Shown here: piece by piece, positions 1-10,900 of the stretch
Numbering within the stretch: position 1 is the stretch's first letter
Layout of the letters: the number at the start of each line of letters is the position of its first letter
Source: Tenodera sinensis
Lineage: Eukaryota > Arthropoda > Insecta > Mantodea > Mantidae
Reading direction: 5' to 3'
NCBI GenBank assembly: GCA_030765045.1
Contig: CM060972.1
Span: forward strand, 755,001 to 819,000
DNA: 64,000 nt
Made by a program: the position numbers and the translations under genes
The notes under the pieces: model-generated
The model's input: the letters and a program-made list of their open reading frames with translations, nothing else
The model's database searches: none
What the model was told of the DNA's origin: nothing

Positions 1-483
1 TTTGTATACTCAGGGGTCTCCATCTAGGGGATATGTGAATAGCGACCACAAGGTACCCAAGCTGAGCAGAACATTACTTCCACTTACTGGTGTTTTGCTC
101 CTCACTGTAGCTTTTCTATCTGACCTTACCTTGGTCATCTCTTGTTCTCTTCCGACCCCGATGCTATTAGGGTTCCCGAGGGCTAGGGAGTCTTTATTTT
201 TCCAACCTCTCCATTTCTCTAATTTCTCTATAAAACCTTAACCCCTAACATGCTGACCTGTCATGGCATGTAATACTTCCTCTGATTGGTAATCAGAGGA
301 TATGGTCGGTGAATTTATTTTGATAAGTCTCCCGGTCAGGTCGGTGAGACCCGTAAACCAACAACAGGTGTGGTCCTCCAGACATTCTGGAGGTTGTGAG
401 AGAGCGTTGTGACCGCCAAAACATAAAAATATGGTGCTCTCTAAAAAGCGATTACTATTACTGCTAAGCAATATTTATTAAAT
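1..483 (+). mobile_element. LINE-A copy 1: 5' UTR with one 70-bp monomer
   Basis: This is the 5' leader of the LINE whose ORF starts at 484. Positions about 24-93 hold one unit of a 70-bp repeat that is present about 19 times in the other LINE-A 5' end (45430-46774, reverse strand). The rest matches 45090-45430 reverse-complemented. Positions 279-299 form a 9-bp perfect inverted repeat around a 3-base loop. No ORF1 is visible between the monomer and the endonuclease ORF. The element's left edge falls at or just before the window start. Confidence 0.75.
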
Positions 484-3290
484 ATGACTCGAAGTGTAAA
501 AGGTTCCGAAGTTAAAATAGTCCCCAATTCGTATCCCCGGGCGGGTACTACTTCTCGAGAATCAAAACATTATATAAATAGAAGATCTAACATCAGAATT
601 CTACAATGCAACGCAGGTGATCTCACCCAAATAAAAAGAATAGAACTGAATAAAATTGTATTTGACTATAACATAGATATATTTGTCATACAAGAAGCAA
701 ATCTAACAAATGATCAACTTAAATACTTCAATTTTACTGGATTTTTACTACACCCACTACCCAAAAATAGACAGATAAGTAGTGGAATATTAGTTGGAGT
801 CAAAAATGATATTAAATCCTTCTTTCAAATTGTTAAAGAAATGTAAAACACACATAAAGCTGAATTAATAAAGCCAAATTTTTGGGATAACAAAACACAT
901 CATTTATACAGTATTTACAATCCTCCAGGAATACGAAATGATATTTTTATTCAGGATTTTAACGAAACAGAACTGGATTTAGCAATAGAACAATTACAGA
1001 ACAAAAAATCTCCAGGACCTGACAAGATCCACCCAGAGTTTATTAAACACCATGGCAGGAAAGGAAAAGAAATCCTACTTAAACTGTATAACACGTGTTG
1101 GAGAATGACTGTACCTTTCGACTGGAAAAAAGCCATTATCATCCCGATTTTAAAGAAAAACAAACCTTCAAACAATATTAATAGTTTCAGACCAATATCT
1201 TTGACCAGTGTTATTGCAAAAGTGATGGAAAGAATGGTGGCATCTAGACTTAACTGGTTCCTAGAATATTACAACTTAATTAATAGTTCACAGACCGGCT
1301 TCAGACAGAATCATAGTACAAGTGAAAATGTACTCCTACTAAGCCAAGACATCAAGGAAGCTTTCAATAGAAAGGAGGATACCTTAGCAGTATTCATTGA
1401 TTTTAAATCAGCATATGACTCAGTCTGGAGAAACAAATTAATTGAGAAGTTGCAATCAATAGGTGTGAAAAGTAACATGCTTAAATGGATAACTCAGTTT
1501 ATTTCACAAAGATTTTGTGCCACAAAATATAATACATACGTTTCCAAATATAAACAAACACACCGAGGACTTCCACAAGGTGCTGTTCTGACCACAACAC
1601 TCTTTAACATATATATAAATGACCTTCCATCAATAATAAAAACTTTAGAAACCAAAATTGCTTTATTTGCTGACGATGTAGTCATTTGGACTTCAGGCTC
1701 TCCAAAAAAACCTGAATTAATTAAAGACAGAATAGAAACAGCCCTTAACAAAGTACATGAATGGAGCTCCAAAAACCTCATGACTATCAATGTGGAAAAA
1801 ACAAATTATGAATTATTTACACTAAAATACAAACCAGTTAATATTAACATAAATTATAATGGTAAACCGCTCAAAGCAGTTGATGATGCCTAATTCTTAG
1901 GCATCACTTTCGACAGAAAGCTAAGTTGGAAAAAACATATAACAAACATCTCAGAAAAGGTTGAAAAGAAACTGCAAATCCTGAAAAGGTTAGCTGGTGC
2001 TAAATGGGGCTGCTCAAGGAGAGTCCTTAACACAACATACAAAATGTATGTTAAACCAAACCTCTTGTACTGTTCTGAAGCTTTAAAAACGGCAGCAAAT
2101 GCTAACATCAATAAACTTGAGCAAATACAAAATCAGGCTCTTCGCCTAATTACTGGAGCAGTTAAATCCACACCTATTGATGCCATGCTTGCCTTAACAC
2201 GGACCCCATCAATAACAACAAAAATAGAAGAACAAGCATTGCTCCAACATGAGAAAATGTTACGACTGCCAAACTCTAAATGGACAGAAGAGAACCTCCC
2301 CCCTTCAATCCTTAAAACTCATAGTAGTTTCCTAGAAAAGGTAACACAGATTAAATCCAAATTGAACATTCCTAACATTCTACTTATAAGAGAAAATCCA
2401 TTGGAATTATTGCAACCTACCTTCAGTTTGGAATTAATAGAGGAAATAAGTAAATAGACACACCAAAAGAAATACAAAAACTTCTAGCTCTGGAAACAAT
2501 CAATACTAGGTATCCCACAGAAGAATGGCTGCACATATATACCGGTGGATCCTCCAAGGAAAACTTTACTGGAGCTGGAGTTACGTGTTCACATTTTTCC
2601 TTTTATCATTCTGTTGGCAGACACAACAAATTATGATGGAGAAATAGAGGCTATACACATTGCTCTCCGACAATTATTAAATCTTCCCTTAAATAAATTT
2701 AACAAGGCAGTCATTCTTTCGGATTCTAAAGCTGCAATTCAGGGAATATGTTCAAATACTACAAAGAAGTCAACAAAAATTAGAGAATGCTACAAAATGT
2801 TAACACAACTCCAAAAAGTTAATAAGACTGTTCATCTCCAATGGATTCCAGCACACTGTGGAGTCATGGGGAATGAAGCTGCAGACTCACTTGCAAAGAA
2901 AAGCACAACAATAAAACAAAAGTGTAAATTCAATTTCTGATATTCCTCAATAAAACGCTTGATCATTAAAAAATTTTTTTAATTCATACCTACAAGAAAT
3001 AGAAACAAATGCCAAAGATAAAAAATGGATTACACTACTTTCCAACCCAGATATAATCCCCCAGAGACCAAGGAAAACAGCGGTTGCAGCCTTCCGACTA
3101 CTGACAAATCATGACTGCTTAGCAAGTCATCTCTACAGAATAGGTATCTCAGCCTCACCAATATGTGTCCTGTGTAACAATCCAGCAGAAATGAACAAAG
3201 ACCACTTGAAGACCTGTGAAGCATTAAGATCAGAAGAAACTACAGTTCAAAAGTATTGGAAAGCATGAATGCTAATGGCTTCATTGCCAG
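484..3290 (+). mobile_element. LINE-A copy 1, broken ORF: endonuclease start, RT, RNase H, C-terminal CCHC
   Basis: A non-LTR retrotransposon ORF. 484-846 encodes the AP-endonuclease start (INRRSNIRILQCNAGDLTQ, VIQEANL) and ends in a stop. About 1 kb of endonuclease and linker is then deleted at about 930. RT follows at 960-2450: SPGPDKIHPEF, RPISLTSVIAKVMERM, FIDFKSAYDSVW, GLPQGAVL, FADDVV. In-frame stops lie at 1891 and 2455. RNase H is at about 2480-2930 with frameshifts; its first catalytic motif reads YTGGS instead of YTDGS, followed by LSDSKAAI and QWIPAHCG..GNEAAD. The C-terminus has CVLCNN...DHLKTC (zinc-knuckle-like). It ends in an AAC-rich tail near 3300. RNase H plus AP endonuclease places it in the jockey/I group. 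It is inactive. Confidence 0.9.
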
Positions 3291-3315
3291 ATGCAAGGCA
3301 CTAGAAAACAACAAC

Positions 3316-3815
3316 AATCCTCCAGGATTGAACCAGATCTCTCACTTATTGAACAGTTAAATAAAACAATCATGATTGGGGATTTCAATGCCCATTCCAA
3401 AAGACGGGGTTATGAAAAAGTGGATTCTACAGGGCAGATACTGGAATAATTTTTGAATACCACAACCTTTGAACTGATTTATGATAAAGGAGATCCCAAC
3501 ACCTTCATACATTACTCTGGAGCAGGCAGTAACCCAGACCTCTTGTTAGCTACAACAGATATTGTTTCTAAAATTAAAAAACAAGTTATAGAAGACCCAA
3601 GTTCTGTACACAGAGCAGTAATTGCTGATATAAGACTAGATAATACAAATAACAGTCAAAATCACACAAATGTGTATTGGAACTTCAAAAAAGCAGATTG
3701 GAACAAATAAACTGAACTGGAACATAAATTTAAAGAACAAACAAACTCACAGCCGCATGACCACCCAGATCATATGAACAAAAATTTCTGTAAAGTCATC
3801 CTACAAACTGCAAGA
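3316..3815 (+). mobile_element. LINE-A endonuclease fragment
   Basis: Conceptual translation (with stops and a frame change near 3450) gives NPPGLNQISHL, GDFNAHSK-like and SGAGSNPDLLLATTDIV, then YWNFKKADWNK and FCKVILQTA. It matches 34970-35470. It is precisely the part missing from the copy at 484-3290, and both breakpoints carry AATCCTCCAGGA. It is therefore either a second truncated insertion or a product of rearrangement of one element. Confidence 0.8.
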
Positions 3816-3819
3816 AAAA

Positions 3820-3960
3820 ACATATTCGAAACTCGAAACTTTAGTCAGCTTTGCACCAAGAACTTGCAATATTACTAAGATAAGTGACGTTTTTTAGTTT
3901 CTAATTTGTTCTTACTTTAGAATCTTGTTGCTTCACTGTTAATAGCTTCAATTTCCTTAA
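3820..3960 (-). repeat. Dispersed repeat D, copy 1
   Basis: The reverse complement of this stretch matches 12095-12230 closely (blocks such as AGCAACAAGATTCTAAAGTA and AGAACAAATTAGAAACTAAA). A third, more diverged copy is at 16586-16685. No coding capacity was seen. It sits between the LINE-A endonuclease fragment and the 3' end of LINE-B. Confidence 0.7.
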
Positions 3961-6900
3961 TTAATGTTGTTGTTAGCTAATGCTGGATTTCTGACAATGA
4001 AGTCATTAATCCTCTTGCTCTCCAATATTTTTCACTGATGGATGGGGAAGGCGCTAGAAGTGGCCGGGCATATTTGAAGGTGGTCTCGGTCCATTTCCTC
4101 TTGCAGATCACATAGAGGTAAGAGTGGTGAAGAATATATCCCAATTCTGTTTAAATGTTTTGCCAGACAATCATGTCCTGTAATCAACCTGAAGGTTGCA
4201 ACTACTGTTTTTCGAGGATACTCAGGAATTACTGTTTGAATGTTTGGTAGTTCCCATCTTTTATACTTTGATTTTTCATAGTAATATTTTGCAATAATTT
4301 TTTTGAATTCAGAGTTGACTAATCTTTTAGCTGCATAAAATGGTAGATTAACTATAGATTTTTGTACACTGCTGGTAGCCTTTTTTGCAAGAAAATCAGC
4401 TTTCTCATTACCACTCAGTCCACAGTGAGCTGGTATCCATTGGAAGACTAGGTGTTTTTGAAATGCTGTTAGATGGGTAAGGATTTTCCAACATTCTATA
4501 ATTGTTTGGTTTTTTGGTGACAACTTGGAAGTAATTGCTATAATTGCTGCCCTGGAATCTGAGAGAATAACTGCTTGCTGAAAATGGAAATTCTGTACAA
4601 AAGATTTCGTAGGGCCACTCGAATTGCTTAAATTTCTCCATCAAAGTTAGTAGTTCCATAACTTAAAGATTTGTAATAAGAAAAGAGGTGACATGTGACT
4701 CCAGCACCTGCTCCATCTTGGTTTGATATCAATGATCCATCAGTATAAATATGGAGCCATTCATGTTCTGGAAATCTAGTATGGATTGTCTCTAATGCCA
4801 ATAATTTTAGAACACTAGTTGGAGTATCACTTTTCTTAACTTCTTCTGTCAGGTGTAAATAATATGTGATGTCTAATGTTTGTGTCGGATTGACTTCAGA
4901 TATGAAGTTTTCCTTTGAATTAGGAAGGTGTACATTCTTCCTGATGTCTTGAATTTTGGAAAGAAAGCTCTTCTGAGTCTTTAGTGTATGTGTAAAATTT
5001 CTCTTGTGCCATGTATTGAATGGGAGTCTGATCAACTTTTCGTGTTGAATAAGAGCTGCTTTTTCTATTTCATATTCAATGGGATATTGGTTGGTTAGTA
5101 TTTCCATAGCTGCTATTGGTGTGGTTTTGATAGCACCTGTAATTAATCTCAGACTTTGGTTTTGAAAGATTTGAATCTTTTTTGTGTTTGCTGTTACATG
5201 AACTTCGCTGCAGTAAGTAAATAATGGCTTTATATATACATTGTATGTTGTGTTAAGAGTTGCTCTGGAACATCCCCACTTCATTCCTGTTAGACGTTTT
5301 AACAGTGAAAGGTGCCTCTCTGCTCTTTGTATTACATTTTCTATTTGTTTGGTCCATGTAAGTTTGGTATCAAATGTAACTCCTAAATACTTTTCTTCCT
5401 TTGTTTCTGGTAATTGTTGACCCTCAAAATTTAGTTTTATTTTTAGTGTTTTTTTTTTCTTAGTGAAAAGATTTGGTAGTTTGATTTTGTTGTATTAACA
5501 GTCATTAAATTTTCTTTGGCCCACCTTTGTAAGTTGGTTAAGGATTGTTGCATGGTTTTTTTCTAGTTCTGTACTTTTGCTTTTTGGTTTTGAAGTCCAC
5601 ATTACTAAGTCATCAGCAAATAGTGCACACTTCACGCCTGATTCTTGTATTTGTTGTGGTAGATCGTTAATAAATATATTAAAAAGTGTTGTGCTGAGCA
5701 CTGCGTGTTGTGGTAAGCCACTGTGTACTTATTATTTATTTATGCCAACAAACTTACTGTTGGTGTTTTTAAACACACAAGCCGTGTGTGGGCAAAGTTT
5801 AAGAGGTAGAACCGGAACTTAAAAATTCAATGCCACAACTGGGATTTGAACCACAGACCTTCCGCTTGCCGGGCGGACGCTCTACCACTGAGCTATTGTG
5901 ACAAACTGCCAGAATGGCATTAAATTCTCAAGCCAGGAAAAATACGAACTGGCTTGAGAATTTAATGCCATTCTGGCAGTTTGTCACAATAGCTCAGTGG
6001 TAGAGCGTCCGCCCGGCAAGCGGAAGGTCTGTGGTTCAAATCCCAGTTGTGGCATTGAATTTTTAAGTTCCGGTTCTACCTCTTACACTGTGTACTTGTT
6101 TGTATTTAGATATATTTCTTCCATATCTGGTTGCAATAAAACGTTGTGTTAGGAAATGACATAGCCATGAAAACATTGGACCTTGTATCCCTATTTTTTT
6201 TACTTTCTTTAGTAGTTTTGTTCTGCATATAGAATCATGTGCACTTTGGAAATCAATAAAAACTGATAAATTATCTTCTTTTCTATTGAAGGAGTCTTTG
6301 ATTTCTTGACTGAGAAGTAAGACTTGTTCATTTGTAGAGTGGAACTCTCTGAATCCAGCTTGACATGGGGATATTAAATTTTGTGATTCTAGAAACCAGT
6401 TTAACCTGTTTGACACCATTCTTTCCATCACTTTTGCTATTATGCTAGTAAGAGCTATTGGTCTATAATTTTTTATTTCTGATGTTGTTTTATCTTTCTT
6501 CAAGAGTGGGACAATTATTGCTTTTCACTATTCGGGAGGTACAGTGGTTTTCCAGGATAGATTGTAGAGTTTCAGTAGTTGTTGTTTTGCTGGTTTTCCA
6601 AGGTTTTTTTATGAACTCTGCATGTATGTGATCTGGTCCAGGAGACTTTTTGTTTTTTAGATTATTTATTGCAATGTTCAGTTCTTGAATATTAAAATTT
6701 TGATAAAAGATATTGCACTGAGCGTTAGGATCACATTCTCTTTCTTGTTTGAAATCTTTCTTAAATTCTTTACGTTCCTTTTTATTATTTCTTGTTACTT
6801 TATGTGAATTAGCATAATATTTATTGAATGTTTCGGCTATGACTGCATCATTTACTAATATTTTATTGTTGTGTATGATAGTTGTGCTGTTGTTTTCTTT

Positions 6901-7075
6901 CCTGTCCTTGACATTTTTTATGAACTTATGAGCTTTGTTACCATCTGTCCTATAATCTATTTTTTCTAAGAAATTATTAAAGTAATTCTTTTTAGCAGTA
7001 TTAATTTCTTTTTTTAGTGAGGCACATTTCTTCCGCCATATTTGTGTATCCGATATGTTTAATTAATGTAGATCT
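3961..7075 (-). mobile_element. LINE-B copy 1, 5'-truncated, RT-RNase H, split by a SINE
   Basis: Reverse-strand non-LTR element of the same family as LINE-A but a distinct subfamily. From 7075 downward: linker (KKEINTAKKN, RTDGNKAHKFIKNVKDR), SPGPDHIHAEF, RPIALTSIIAKVMERM, FIDFQSAHDS (RT D motif), a 12-bp duplication with a SINE between, GLPQ, LFADDLVMW. Then the thumb (GCSRATLNTTYNVYIKPLFTY), RNase H (IYTDGSLIS, LSDSRAAI, QWIPAHCGLSGNEKADFLAKK) and a C-terminal CDLQEEMDRDHLQIC knuckle-like motif. Unlike LINE-A copy 1, the RNase H DGS motif is intact. There are several frameshifts, and the endonuclease is missing. The 3' end stops at an AAC-repeat tail (GTTGTTGTTAGC on the + strand near 3966). 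Confidence 0.9.
5731..6085 (-). mobile_element. SINE1 foldback insertion in LINE-B, flanked by 12-bp TSD
   Basis: A tRNA-derived SINE with its 3' tail (ATTATTTATTTATGCC on the + strand) at the left and a long inverted repeat: about 130 bp at 5797-5935 is repeated in reverse at 5950-6085. Each arm contains a Pol III-type A box (TAGCTCAGTGGTAGAGC) and B box (GGTTCAAATCC) and an anticodon-like stem TCCGC/GCGGA. The target-site duplication CACTGTGTACTT lies at 5719-5730 and 6086-6097, cutting the LINE RT between its KYKQ and GLPQ motifs. The right arm stops at TTCTACCTCTTA. Confidence 0.88.
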
Positions 7076-7079
7076 TGTT

Positions 7080-7420
7080 AAAATATACAATTTATGTCCA
7101 AATTAACTTTTTTGTGGAGTGAACCATTCTTTGTTATTTGTGTTAGGTTTGCAAAACTTATACTTTCCACAAATGGAACATTGTTATTCGTCTTTGTATA
7201 TGCTAAGCATGCAAAGAGAAGGGGATCTCAAAGCTTTAAAAGATTTGAGTATCTCTCAAAGCCTAATGTATTTCCATATTCCCCTTGTACCTACAATAAG
7301 GTAATTTGTACAAATGTTTATCTCAACTAAAACGAAGAAGATATAGGAGTAAGGGTTTGTAAGAATAATTTGTACAAGAGTAGAGAAAGTCATGTGAGTA
7401 CAACACATCAGATTTTTATC
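7080..7420 (+). repeat. Dispersed repeat F, copy 1
   Basis: Matches 9715-10140 in direct orientation with scattered differences (shared blocks include GTTTATCTCAAC, CAAGAGTAGAGAAAGT and CAACACATCAGATTTTTA). There is no credible ORF. The second copy is followed directly by a SINE1 copy. The type of element is not identified. Confidence 0.65.
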
Positions 7421-7802
7421 TTTACTTCTTGTTTGTTGCTATGACATTGTCACGCCAGAAGCTGCCAGCTCAACTTGCATCTTTGTCAACAAAGATAAGG
7501 AAAATATGCCTCAGGTTTCTTTTAAAGTAATGTATGCTGTACGCCCATTATAATTATGTAAAACTCAGTTGTATTTCGCTGAAATTTAATACAGTAACAG
7601 CAAATTACATATAAATGCATTACGTATAATTAAGGTTCTGTAAACATGTTTCTAATTTACACTTTCCTGCAAGCTACAAAAATGTACATATAAATATGAA
7701 TTACTTAGAACTGGGTTATGTATAAACCAGGTTGAACTGTAGGTGTGTGGCAGTGTTGAGATCGAAGTATTTCTCTGATACAAAGTTTGTTTATGTGTGC
7801 AG

Positions 7803-7936
7803 ACAGTGCCTTCAAGCAGCAGCGACTCCCAGCCTGGCAGCCAATCCTCACTGCTGGTACAGTACTCCCTACGTTCTTTGTGATAGGCATTGCGTTCATA
7901 CCTGTTGGCATTGGTCTGCTCTACTTCTCAGATGAG
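7803..7936 (+). CDS. CDC50: CDC50 exon encoding first transmembrane segment
   Basis: The acceptor is TGTGTGCAG at 7794-7802 and the donor GTAAGT at 7937. The exon begins with the last two bases of a codon (family Asp/Asn) and reads on as SAFKQQRLPAWQP, the most conserved CDC50 N-terminal motif. A hydrophobic stretch from about LTAGTVLPTFF to GIGLLYFS forms membrane span 1. It ends after Asp-Glu in phase 0. The upstream start exon is not in the window as far as I can tell. Confidence 0.95.
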
Positions 7937-10900
7937 GTAAGTTCACAAGCTAGTGTGAATGTAGTACTCTCTGGTTCCTTTTAGTGACATTCAATACCAG
8001 CAACTGTTTGAGAGGTAGAACTGGAACTGAAAAATTCAGTCTCTGATGAGACTGCCTGAGACTGCCTTTGTGGTTTACTGGGATAAATGCGAACTGGTTT
8101 GAGAATTCAATGTCATTCTGGCATGTTGTCACAGTAGCTTAATGGTTAGAGCACCCACCTCGTAAGCAGAGGGTCTGTGGTTCAAATTCCAGCTGTGGCA
8201 TTGAATTTTTAAGTTCCAGTTCTACCTCTCAAACATTGACCACACACGGCTTGTGTGTTAAAAGAAAAACACGAACAGTAAGTTTGTTGGCATAAATAAA
8301 TAATAATTACCAGTAACTGTTCCTAAAAGATACCCCAGGTAAAGATACAGCTGTAATTGGTTTTAACTCTAGTTGTTAATTATTATTTATTTATGCCAAC
8401 AAACTTACTGTTGGTGTTTTTAAACACACAAGCCGTGTGTGGGCAAAGTTTAAGAGGTAGAACTGGAACTTAAAAATTCAATGCCACAACTGGGATTTGA
8501 ACCACAGACCTTCCGCTTGCCGGGCGGACGCTCTAACCACTGAGCTATTGTGACAAACTGCCAGAATGGCATTAAATTCTCAAGCCAGTTCATATTTCTC
8601 CTGGTAAACCACAAAGGCAGTCTCACATCAGAGACAATTACCCCAATGGTGACTTACTATTGCAAGTACTTTATATCCCAGGATTAAATAACTTTCACAT
8701 GGTAATTATTATTTATTTATGCCAACAAACTTATTGTTGGTGTTTTTAAACACACAAGCCGTGTGTGGGCAAAGTTTAAGAGGTAGAACTGGAACTTAAA
8801 AATTCAATGCCACAACTGGGATTTGAACCACAGACCTTCCGCTTGCCGGGCGGACGCTCTAACCACTGAGCTATTGTGACAAACTGCCAGAATGGCATTA
8901 AATTCTCAAGTCAGTTCGTATTTCTAGTTGTTAAATTGGTGATACCTGCAGGTGTTATCTTGCAGGTAGGTCAGTTTAAATGGTGTTGTCTCTCGTGTGT
9001 TTCACACTTCCTCATTGTCGGCTTTACAACACAGTTGAAATTAAGTGTAATACAATATTGTTATCCTTGTATGCCGACCAAGTTACTGTTGGTGTATCTT
9101 CCTTTCTTAGAAGTTTGAAAACAGTGTTGTTATAATCAATTTAATTTAAAAGGTGAATCAAGTGTAAGTGTGTTGTTTAGTGTTATTTAGTGTTATTAAT
9201 TGACTCACCTTTTAAATTAAATTATACTGTTGGTGTTTTTACTTTCTCTACTGGTAAGTAGGGGAAGCATTGTATTCCACCCAAAAATTCGATGTAGAGA
9301 ATTTACCGGAAATATATGTTTTGAGATCCCCTGAATCCAAAAGAAACATTTTTAGAAAAAAGTCCATCTCTCAGTCTGTGGACAGCATAACTCAAAAACG
9401 AAAAGTTGGTTAAAAACCAAAGTTGGTATTTACGTTTAATGTCTTTCAAGGATGCGTCATGAAGGTTTTGAAGAAAATAGCCCCACCCTAAACTACCCTT
9501 TACAGGGAAAATTTTTCAAAAATTTTTATTTTCTTGAAAATGGCTCTAACTATTTTGATTAAAATACCATATGTTTAAGATATGTTTATGACAAATGAAA
9601 TGTATATTTTGAATTTTCTGGTTATAGCCTACGTAGTCCTGTTTACTCCGGGTGACTTTTGAATAACTCATAAACCGTAAGAGGACAAAATCTTCCTATA
9701 AAAAAATGTAAATCTCGCTAAAACACACAATTTATGTCTAAATAATTTTTTTTTATAGAGAACTATTTCGGAGATATTCCTTGTTATTTGTGGGCCCTAA
9801 TGACCTAGTTGTCGACGGGCCCGTAAACCCCACTACTCACTCCTTGTTATTTGTATCAGTTTTGGAAAACTTAAAACTTTCATGAAATGCAATATCATTG
9901 TTCATATTTTACATGTTAAGCGTGCAAAGAGAACGGAATCTCAAAGCTTAAGACTTGACTATCGCTCAGAGTGTACTGTATTCTAATATTCCCCTTGTAC
10001 CTACAAGGGAATAAACAATAAGATAATTTGTACAAATGTTTATCTCAACCAACATGAAGATATAGGAATAAGAGCTTGTAAGAATGGTTAGTACAAGAGT
10101 AGAGAAAGTAGTCACGTGAGTGCAACACATCAGATTTTTAAACACACAGGGCGTGTGTGGGCAATATTTGAGAGGTAGAATTGGAACTGAAAAATTGAAT
10201 ACCACAGCTGGGATCTTCCGTTTCATGCATGACTGCTCTATCCACCAAGCTACCATGGCCAGCCTGCCAGTGTGACATGGAGTTCTCCCACCAATTTGTA
10301 CTTTCCTGCTAGACCACAAAGGGAATCTCACAGATAAGCACCCCAAGGACAACTTACAATCCTTAAGTACTTTACTTTGAGATGGTAATTATTATTTTTG
10401 TATGCCAACAAACTTACTGCTGGTGTGTTTAAATAGACAAACCGCTTCTGTGCAATGTTTGAGAGGTAGAATCAGGACTGAAAAATTCAGTGTCTCAGCT
10501 GGGATTTGTGTTTATTAGACCATGATCTAGAAGGCCTGGTTGTGAAAGCCTGTGACCATAAGTTCTATTGCACAAACTGGCGTGGCAAGGCAGAGCTTCT
10601 TCACTTCTCACAATAGCATCGTTGCAGTGCTTGAACATAGAGGTCTTTATTTCATTGTGAAGTCACAACACATACTGCTGATAGAAATTCATCATCAGCG
10701 TGCCAGGTATAAGTCCTAAGGTTATGTTGCGTCGCGGCTGCAGACAATTTTCAAGCTTGTAGGCCATGATCTAGTAGGTTTCACTAAGCACTACACTTGG
10801 CTACGTCAAACATGATTTGGTGACTGCTCAGAGCTATTCCTAGAAGCCTGGAAAGTATGTCCACTCATTAACCCTTTCATGCCTGGTGTGTATTATAAGA

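Noticed and set aside
5850..6055. tRNA genes (cloverleaf-like sequence with A and B boxes)
   Set aside because: They are SINE heads: same sequence recurs with SINE bodies and tails, inside target-site duplications, and acceptor stems are not maintained.
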